From assembly GCF_035762905.1 (NCBI RefSeq), contig NZ_DASUCC010000046.1, positions 1 through 64,000 of the forward strand: a DNA stretch of 64,000 nucleotides. The letters are read 5' to 3'. The notes under the pieces were generated by a model that made no database searches, was not told the DNA's origin, and worked only from the letters and a program-made list of their open reading frames with translations. Every line of letters begins with the position of its first letter. Positions within the stretch are counted from its first letter, which is position 1. A program made the position numbers and the translations under genes. This document shows, piece by piece, positions 58,607 through 64,000 of this stretch. This DNA comes from DASYTH01 sp035762905 (GTDB taxonomy: Bacteria; Actinomycetota; Actinomycetes; Mycobacteriales; Pseudonocardiaceae).

Positions 58607-58915
58607 GTGAACCGTTCGGACGGATTCTGCGTCGATCTTGCCGCCCTTTCCGGGGCCCGGGCCGGGGTGGAGCGCCTGCTGGACGAGCTGACCGGCGCCG
58701 CGCGGTCGGTGCCGGACTGCCCGGGGCCGGCGTTCGGCCACGGCGAGCTGGCCGAGGCGGCCTCCGAGTTCCGACAACGGTGGCGCGAAGGGATGTCCGA
58801 GCTGGTCGCCGACGGCGCGTCGATCCAGCACAGACTCGGCGAGACGATCAGCGACTACCGCCGGTTCGACGAGGACGCGGCGGTGGTGTTCAGCCGGTTG
58901 CGGGAGCACCTGTGA
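58607..58915 (+). CDS. WXG100-like helical partner protein (102 aa)
   Basis: A small helical protein with the ESX-type layout: helix 1 CVDLAALSGARAGVERLLDE, a turn, helix 2 LAEAASEFRQRWREGMSELV and a C-terminal helix (ISDYRRFDEDAAVVFSRLRE). It is directly upstream of, and overlapping, the toxin gene (GTGA), as for type VII secretion partner pairs. GAGGGAGG precedes GTG 58607. Confidence 0.75.
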   Translation: MNRSDGFCVDLAALSGARAGVERLLDELTGAARSVPDCPGPAFGHGELAEAASEFRQRWREGMSELVADGASIQHRLGETISDYRRFDEDAAVVFSRLREHL

Positions 58916-60141
58916 TCGACGAGATCGAGCGGGCCCGCGATCCGGCGGCGCTGGTGCCCGGCGATCCCGAGCGGATCTGGGAGCTGGCCGGCTCCCTCGA
59001 CCGGATCGGGGTGGCCCTCGAGGACGTCGGGCTGGGTCTGCGCACCATTGACGACGGTGGCTGGCAGGGCCGGGCCGCGGAGGCGTTTCATGCCTATTTC
59101 GACGAAACACCCAAACGTTTTCTGACGGCCGCCGACGCCTTTCTGTCCACGGCGGTCGCGCTGGACACCTACGCCGGCGCGCTGAGCTGGGCCCAGCGCC
59201 AGGCCGGCGAGGCGATCGCGCTGCTGCACGAGCGCCGGTGGACCGGCGACCGGGCCGTGGACGTGCCACCGGCTCAACCAATGCGGCAGCAGATCGAGCA
59301 GTTCGGCGTGCTCGGCGCCCTGCCCGACCCGCCGGAGCGGGACGGCCGGTCCCGGGCGGACCGCCGGGCGGCCGCCGTGGACACGCTGCACCGGGCCCGC
59401 CGCCAGCTCGAGCGGATCGGGCGGGAGGCCGCCGACACCGTGCACGCGGCCGGCGTGCTGGCTCCGCGCGGCCGGCCGCGCCGGTGGGACACCATCGCGC
59501 GCACGACACCCAGGCCCGTGCTGGTCCAGACCGAACCGGTCGTGCTGTCCGCCGCCGCCCTCCAGCACCCGGACGCCAGCCTGAAGCGGCACCTCGACCA
59601 CGACGCGCTGCGGGACAACCCGGCGGCCTGGGACGCCGGCATCGAGGGCCTGCGCAGGCGGCTGCGCCGGCTCGGCCTCGACCAGCTCTCCCCACGCCTG
59701 CGTCAGCACATCTTCGAGGGCCACTACTCCGTGCGGAAGAACCGGAACCTGGGCTACCACCACCGGGAAGGCGGCGTCGACCGCGGACCGCTGCGGGTGG
59801 TCCGGGTGATCGGCCGCCCGGATCAGAACGGCGTGTACCGGGCCGAGGTCACCGGACCGAGGACCGGGCCGCGCGGGCCGGTGAAGCGCAGCACGTTCTT
59901 CCCGGACGCCTGGACCCGCGCCGAGGTGCTGCGGGCGATCCGGCACGCGTTCGTGCACCGGACCGAGTTCAGTGCCGTCCGGCAGCGGTGGCGGGGCCGC
60001 TACGCGGGCGTGGTCATCGAGGGCGTGGTGGAGCGGCAGCTCGACGCGCAGCCGGCCGAGGCGCTCACCGCGCGCTTGTACCATGTGGTCACGGCCTACC
60101 CGATCTATCGAGGAAGGCAGGCCCGTGGTCAAGGCGACTAG
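58912..60141 (+). CDS. WXG-EndoU polymorphic toxin (409 aa)
   Basis: The N-terminus is an ESX/WXG-type helical hairpin (~1-105, W51 in DGGWQGRAAEAFHAYFDETP) that would target a type VII secretion system. The linker (~110-250) is charged. The C-terminal ~150 residues resemble bacterial EndoU ribonucleases: candidate His residues in HIFEGH (266-271) and GYHHREGG (~282-284), then NGVYRAEVTG, KRSTFFPDAWTRAEVLRAIR. It would cleave RNA in target cells. The downstream overlapping gene is the expected immunity protein. No type VII core genes are in the window. Confidence 0.82.
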   Translation: MIDEIERARDPAALVPGDPERIWELAGSLDRIGVALEDVGLGLRTIDDGGWQGRAAEAFHAYFDETPKRFLTAADAFLSTAVALDTYAGALSWAQRQAGEAIALLHERRWTGDRAVDVPPAQPMRQQIEQFGVLGALPDPPERDGRSRADRRAAAVDTLHRARRQLERIGREAADTVHAAGVLAPRGRPRRWDTIARTTPRPVLVQTEPVVLSAAALQHPDASLKRHLDHDALRDNPAAWDAGIEGLRRRLRRLGLDQLSPRLRQHIFEGHYSVRKNRNLGYHHREGGVDRGPLRVVRVIGRPDQNGVYRAEVTGPRTGPRGPVKRSTFFPDAWTRAEVLRAIRHAFVHRTEFSAVRQRWRGRYAGVVIEGVVERQLDAQPAEALTARLYHVVTAYPIYRGRQARGQGD

Positions 60142-60451
60142 CACCGTCCGGTTCGCCCGGGACGCCGACGGCGGGATCCGCGTCACGGTGCCACCCGACC
60201 TGCACCCGCTCGACGACTTCCTGGAGACCGACCTCGGGGACAGCGCCAGCGCCCTGGACCAGGTCGTCGGCCGGGTCCGGGACGGCGGCGCCGACCCGTG
60301 GGCGTTCGGCGGCGACTGCTGTCACCTCACCGTGCACGCCGACGAGGTGCTGATCGAGAACGACTTCACCGGGGCGCGGGTGACCCTGTCTCGGGCCGAG
60401 TTCCTGGCGATCGCCGACGACTTCGCCCGCGCGGTGCACGAGCCGCGCTAG
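60125..60451 (+). CDS. Probable immunity protein to the EndoU toxin (108 aa)
   Basis: A small acidic protein of unknown family; VRFARDADGGIRVTVPPDLH at the start, WAFGGDCCHLTVHADEVLIE in the middle and LSRAEFLAIADDFARAVHEP at the end. The GTG start lies inside the toxin's last codons (17-nt overlap), the classic toxin-immunity arrangement. The immunity role is inferred from position, size and acidity only. Confidence 0.7.
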   Translation: MVKATSTVRFARDADGGIRVTVPPDLHPLDDFLETDLGDSASALDQVVGRVRDGGADPWAFGGDCCHLTVHADEVLIENDFTGARVTLSRAEFLAIADDFARAVHEPR

Positions 60452-60539
60452 CCACGCTGCGTGTTCGTTCTGGTCTCCCCGGGTCTACCGGCGCTGAGTA
60501 GTCTAACGGTCACGGACCGGACACAAGGCGAGGTGTGGA

Positions 60540-60719
60540 GTGAGACCCGGCGGCGTGTGGACCCAGGAGTACCTGCTCAGTGACGACCTGGAACCGGTGG
60601 GCGATCCGCCGGCCGACGGGCTGAACCAGGCGGTCCCACGTCGCGTATTTCAGCACATGATCCACAGCGGCAGCTGGCCTTTCCCCGGTCTACCTCCCCA
60701 CCTCGGATGTGCGCGCTGA
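60540..60719 (+). CDS. Small hypothetical protein upstream of the diguanylate cyclase (59 aa)
   Basis: GTG 60540 is preceded by AAGGCGAGG. It reads GVWTQEYLLSDDLEPVGDPP, then FQHMIHSGSWPFPGL. It overlaps the start of the GGDEF gene by 11 nt, suggesting coupling. No family recognised; no membrane segment. Confidence 0.5.
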   Translation: MRPGGVWTQEYLLSDDLEPVGDPPADGLNQAVPRRVFQHMIHSGSWPFPGLPPHLGCAR

Positions 60720-62847
60720 CCGCCGCATCGACGTGACCTCCCCCGGACAACCGGAGACCGCGGCCGGCCGCCACGCCGAGCCGGAGCAGGTCGCACGCGA
60801 ACTGACCAGCACCTGGATGAACGTGGTCGCGGCCTCCACGTACGTGGCCATGACCAGCAGGGAGCTCGAGGACTACCTGCACGAGCTGGTCCTGATGCTG
60901 GCCGAGGCGCTGGTCGCCGAACCGTTCGACCCGCGGCCGGGCGCCGAGGTGGGCGCCCGGATGGTCACCGGGGCGCTGGTCGGCAGCGACACCCTGGCGC
61001 TGTCGGTGCGGCTGCTCGTCGAGGGCCTGCTCGACCTCGGCGGCCCGGCCGACCGCGACCGGATGCGCAACCTGGCCGCCCTGCTGTCCGCCATGTGCAC
61101 CGGTTACGCCGAGGCGGTGCGCCGGCGCACGCTCGACCAGCAGGAGGACATGAAGCGCGCGCTGCTGTCCGCCAAGCAGCGCGCCGAGCAGGTCCTGCGG
61201 GCCACCGAGACCCGGTTCCGCGAGGTGTTCACCTCCTCGCCGACCGGCATCGCGATCACCGACCTGGACGGCCGGTTCGTGGACGTGAACCCGGCGCTGG
61301 TGGAGATCCTCGGCAGCCAGCCGGACCGGCTCTCCGGCGCCGGGCTGTCCGACTACCTGGCCCCGGACGAGGCCGAGGACGTGACCGATCCGCCGCGCGG
61401 ACGGCTGAAGCTGGTCCGTGACGACGGCGAGACGGCGTGGGTCTACGTCGCCCTGTCACCGCTGCGGGAGGGCCCGGGCCGGCCGGAGTCCTACGTGCTG
61501 ACCGTGCAGGACCTCAGCGAGCTGCAGCTGCTGCAGGGCCGGTTCGGCCACCAGCTGCTGCACGACGCGCTGACCGGCCTGGCGAACCGGCTGCACTTCG
61601 AGTCCGCGGTGGAGACCCGACTCGGCCGCGCCGATCCCGATCTCACGGTCACGCTGTGCTGCCTGAACCTGGATGCCTTCGGGGCGCTCAACAACGGGCT
61701 CGGCCATCAGGCCGCCGACCGGCTGCTCAGGACGGTGGCGAAGCGGCTGGTGGACGTGATGGCCGCGGAGAACGCACTGGTGGCCCGGACCGGCGGGGAC
61801 GAGTTCGCCGTCCTGATCGAGGATTCGCCGACCACACCGGAGATTCCGGAGCTGGTCGACCGGATCAACGAGGCGCTGGCCGAGCCGGAGTACGTCGACG
61901 GCGTGGGTGTCGCGGTCAACGCCAGCGTGGGCGTGGTGCGCCGGCCGGTGGCCGAGACGTCCGGCGCGGAGCTGTTCCGGGCGGCGGACGCGGCGCTGCA
62001 TGCCGCCCGGGCGACCGGCCGCCGGCAGTGGCGCGGGTTCGACGCCGAGCGGGACGCGCGGGTCCAGGCCAGGTACCGGGACGCGGCGGCGCTGCCGGGC
62101 GCGTTCGAGGACGGCGAGCTCGGCGTGGGTTACCGGCCGGTGGTCCGGCTGGACGACCGCCGCACCGTCGCGATCACCGCGGGGTTGCGGTGGTCCGGTC
62201 GCCCGTCCGGGCCGTTGGGCGAGCGGGAGACCATGGCGCTGGCCGAGCTGACCGGTCAATCCGTCCTGTGTGGACCGTGGATGTTGCGCACCGCGTGCGC
62301 GCACCTGCCGTCCTGGCGCAGCGCCATGGGGATGGCGGATGCGGCGGCGCTGCGGGTGCGGCTGTCCCGGCTGCAGTCCGCGGACGACGACCTGGTGGCC
62401 GCCGTGCTCGCCGCGGTCGAGGCGGCCGGCGTGGAGCCGAGCCTGCTGGAGATCGGGTTCGACACCGGCGCGGTGCTCGAGGAGTTCGGCAGTGCCGCGG
62501 ACAATCTCCAGGTGGTGGCCGAGATCGGGGTGCGCACCGCGCTGTGCGACTGGGACGGCGGCCTGCGCCAACTCGACCTGCTCGAGCACTGCCCGGCCCT
62601 GTCGGTGGTGCTCGGCGACCCGTTCGCCGGCCGGGACGACGTGGGTGCCGCGCTGCTGCGCGCGGCCGAGGCGAGCGTGGGCGCGGCCAAGGGGATCGGC
62701 GCGGTGGTGTCGGTCGACGGGATCGGCACCGAGCAGGCCGCGATCCGGTGGGCCGAGCTCGGCGTGGACACCGCGCAGGGCCCGCTGTTCGGCGAGCTGA
62801 CCGACGTGGAGCGGGCGTTGTCCGGAACCGGCCGCCCGGCACAATGA
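60709..62847 (+). CDS. PAS-GGDEF diguanylate cyclase with degenerate EAL domain (712 aa)
   Basis: N-terminal helical region (~1-160), PAS domain (~165-280: FREVFTSSPTGIAITDLDGR), GGDEF domain (~285-445) with intact active site RTGGDEFAVL (GGDEF at 362-366), and an EAL-type domain (~455-705). The EAL signature is lost (AITAGLRWSG where EALlRW is expected), and the later metal-binding motifs are not evident. It should make c-di-GMP but not degrade it; the EAL remnant may bind. It resembles Streptomyces-type c-di-GMP enzymes with a conserved N-terminal module. GTG start inside the preceding small ORF; ATGA overlap with the hydrolase gene. Confidence 0.88.
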   Translation: MRADRRIDVTSPGQPETAAGRHAEPEQVARELTSTWMNVVAASTYVAMTSRELEDYLHELVLMLAEALVAEPFDPRPGAEVGARMVTGALVGSDTLALSVRLLVEGLLDLGGPADRDRMRNLAALLSAMCTGYAEAVRRRTLDQQEDMKRALLSAKQRAEQVLRATETRFREVFTSSPTGIAITDLDGRFVDVNPALVEILGSQPDRLSGAGLSDYLAPDEAEDVTDPPRGRLKLVRDDGETAWVYVALSPLREGPGRPESYVLTVQDLSELQLLQGRFGHQLLHDALTGLANRLHFESAVETRLGRADPDLTVTLCCLNLDAFGALNNGLGHQAADRLLRTVAKRLVDVMAAENALVARTGGDEFAVLIEDSPTTPEIPELVDRINEALAEPEYVDGVGVAVNASVGVVRRPVAETSGAELFRAADAALHAARATGRRQWRGFDAERDARVQARYRDAAALPGAFEDGELGVGYRPVVRLDDRRTVAITAGLRWSGRPSGPLGERETMALAELTGQSVLCGPWMLRTACAHLPSWRSAMGMADAAALRVRLSRLQSADDDLVAAVLAAVEAAGVEPSLLEIGFDTGAVLEEFGSAADNLQVVAEIGVRTALCDWDGGLRQLDLLEHCPALSVVLGDPFAGRDDVGAALLRAAEASVGAAKGIGAVVSVDGIGTEQAAIRWAELGVDTAQGPLFGELTDVERALSGTGRPAQ

Positions 62848-63545
62848 TCGGCATGACCGTCCCGGCGCCCAACGGCGAGCTGCCCGTCTACCTGGCCGCA
62901 CCGGAAGGTGCGGGACCGTGGCCCGGGGTGGTGGTGATCCACGACGCGATGGGCATGAGCCGGGACGTGCGCAACCAGGCCGACTGGCTGGCTGGCGCCG
63001 GGTTCCTCGCGGTCGCACCGGATCTCTACCGCGCCGGCCGGAAAATCGCCTGCCTGGTGCGGTTCTTGCGGGACGCCAGCGGGCCGCTCGGCGACCTGGA
63101 CGCGGTGCGGACCTGGCTCGCCGCCCGCGCGGACTGCACCGGAACCGTCGGCGTGATCGGCTTCTGCCTCGGCGGCGGGTTCGCCCTGATGCTCGCGCCC
63201 GGCCACGGGTTCGCCGCGGCCAGCGTGAACTACGGGGCGCTGCCGAAGAACGCCGAGCGGGCGCTGGCCGGGTCGTGCCCGGTGGTCGGCAGCTACGGCG
63301 GCCGGGACCGGCAGCTGCGCGGCGCCGCCGACCGGCTGTCCACCGCGCTGGCCGCCAACGGGGTGGTGCACGACGTGGTCGAGTACCCGGACGCGGGCCA
63401 CTCCTTCCTCAACGACCACGATCCGGCCGACGTGCCGGGCGCGGTGCGGCTGGCCTCGCGGATGACGTCGATGGGCTACCACGGCCCGTCCGCCGCGGAC
63501 GCCAGGAAACGGATCCTCGCCTTCTTCGACACGCACCTTCGGTGA
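62844..63545 (+). CDS. Dienelactone hydrolase family protein (233 aa)
   Basis: Alpha/beta-hydrolase of the DLH type. The nucleophile is Cys108 in VIGFCLGGGFALML (Cys rather than Ser is normal here), with Asp in VGSYGGRDRQLRG and His in DAGHSFLNDHDP completing the triad. The lid part is short. It may hydrolyse cyclic esters or related compounds. It starts in an ATGA overlap with the GGDEF gene. Confidence 0.9.
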   Translation: MIGMTVPAPNGELPVYLAAPEGAGPWPGVVVIHDAMGMSRDVRNQADWLAGAGFLAVAPDLYRAGRKIACLVRFLRDASGPLGDLDAVRTWLAARADCTGTVGVIGFCLGGGFALMLAPGHGFAAASVNYGALPKNAERALAGSCPVVGSYGGRDRQLRGAADRLSTALAANGVVHDVVEYPDAGHSFLNDHDPADVPGAVRLASRMTSMGYHGPSAADARKRILAFFDTHLR

Positions 63546-63593
63546 CGTTCGTCCCTATCCGATCGGTGCGACGGCCTGTCACCGTGGACAGCT

Positions 63594-64000
63594 ATGTCTG
63601 ACCGGGAGGCGTTGGACGCACTGGTCGGCGAGGTGCACGACCGGCTGGCCCAGGTCGTCCGGACCCGCGACCGGCTGCTCGGCCTGCTCGAGGCGGTGCT
63701 CGCGGTGGCGGCCGGGCTGGAGCTGGACGCCACCCTGCGGCGGATCGTGCAGGCGGGAACCGAGCTGATCGAGGCCCGGTACGGGGCGCTCGCCGTGGTC
63801 GGTGAGGAGAGTCTGATCGGTGACCCGATCGGGTTGCCGCCGCACGACCCCGGCGCCGTGCTGGACGCGCCGATCCTGGTCGGGGACGAGGTGTTCGGCA
63901 CCATCTATCTCGCCGAGAAGCGCGGCGCGGCCGGGTTCACGCCGGACGACCGGGCCGTGCTCACCGCGCTGGCCGCGGCCGCGGGCGTTGCGGTGGAGAA
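63594..64000 (+). CDS. Second DevS-like GAF sensor kinase (partial)
   Basis: It begins like DevS: LVGEVHDRLAQVVRTRDRLL, then LDATLRRIVQAGTELIEARY. GAF-A is shortened by about 60 residues between VVGEES and IGDPIGLPPHDP compared with the kinase at 8376, and where DevS has PPYHPP this reads PPHDPG, so the haem-ligand position holds Asp. The distal-Tyr segment is kept (VFGTIYLAEK). The gene runs past the right edge, so the kinase core is not visible. It may signal to the same DevR-like regulator without haem. Confidence 0.82.
   Translation, partial: MSDREALDALVGEVHDRLAQVVRTRDRLLGLLEAVLAVAAGLELDATLRRIVQAGTELIEARYGALAVVGEESLIGDPIGLPPHDPGAVLDAPILVGDEVFGTIYLAEKRGAAGFTPDDRAVLTALAAAAGVAVE

Noticed and set aside
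1..64000. Search for CRISPR arrays, insertion sequences, integrases or prophage genes
   Set aside because: No repeat-spacer pattern, transposase or phage structural protein was recognised by reading the supplied translations and intergenic gaps.

Overview
This GC-rich window reads as the chromosome of an actinomycete, most plausibly a member of the Pseudonocardiales (my inference from gene content and codon use, not a computed placement). Supporting signs are a DevR/DosR-DevS dormancy system, an SCO5389-family protein, a tRNA adenosine deaminase with its actinobacterial companion, XRE regulators with large C-terminal domains, several probably leaderless genes, and a WXG-type toxin. No phage, insertion sequence or CRISPR array was recognised.

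Region 1 (1-16.4 kb) is a hypoxia/dormancy island of the DosR type. It holds a DosR-like regulator with phospho-Asp54 and the DNA-contacting residues K179, K182 and N183 at DosR numbering, and a DevS-like GAF-GAF kinase that keeps the haem-ligand His. Around them lie an Acg-like nitroreductase coupled to a GAPDH gene, five universal stress proteins, a CBS-BON protein, an Rv2629-like release-factor-fold protein, a CoA-binding protein, a Zn alcohol dehydrogenase and a FetAB-like metal exporter. Palindromes close to the DosR box (GGGACnnnnGTCCC) precede most transcription units. Decayed pieces (a CBS fragment, an Rv2004c-like fragment, an ABC exporter) show that the island has been eroding. A second, truncated DevS-like gene runs off the right end.

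Region 2 (16.4-48.8 kb) is mixed metabolism and regulation. It contains a VOC protein, a secreted GH59 galactocerebrosidase-like enzyme coupled to a GH43-AbfB enzyme, a soluble chemotaxis-type signalling protein, a TGT-like zinc protein, an ECF sigma factor, and a regulator/glycosyltransferase locus facing a class III cyclase-like gene across palindromic operators. Further right are a Crp-like regulator, a SMP-30-type propeller, an MFS exporter, an ABC exporter controlled by a GbsR/MarR regulator, a DUF885 hydrolase, tyrA, an M20 amidohydrolase, tadA and tRNA-Ser(CGA).

Region 3 (47.5-57.2 kb) is the most interesting part. A divergent XRE regulator and repeated operators are followed by an eight-gene operon with mostly overlapping genes: TIR (catalytic Glu conserved), a STAND-like protein with a broken P-loop, an SPFH-like protein, a PP2C phosphatase, a Ser/Thr kinase, a VWA protein, an unknown protein, and a zinc-ribbon membrane protein. 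It looks like a TerY-P-type phospho-signalling triad wired to a TIR effector, so a candidate conflict (defence or cell-suicide) system.

Region 4 (57.2-64 kb) carries an SCO5389-family protein, a methyltransferase, a WXG-EndoU toxin with its probable immunity gene, a PAS-GGDEF protein with a degenerate EAL domain, a dienelactone hydrolase, and the second DevS-like kinase. All family names come from reading motifs by eye; no database search was possible.
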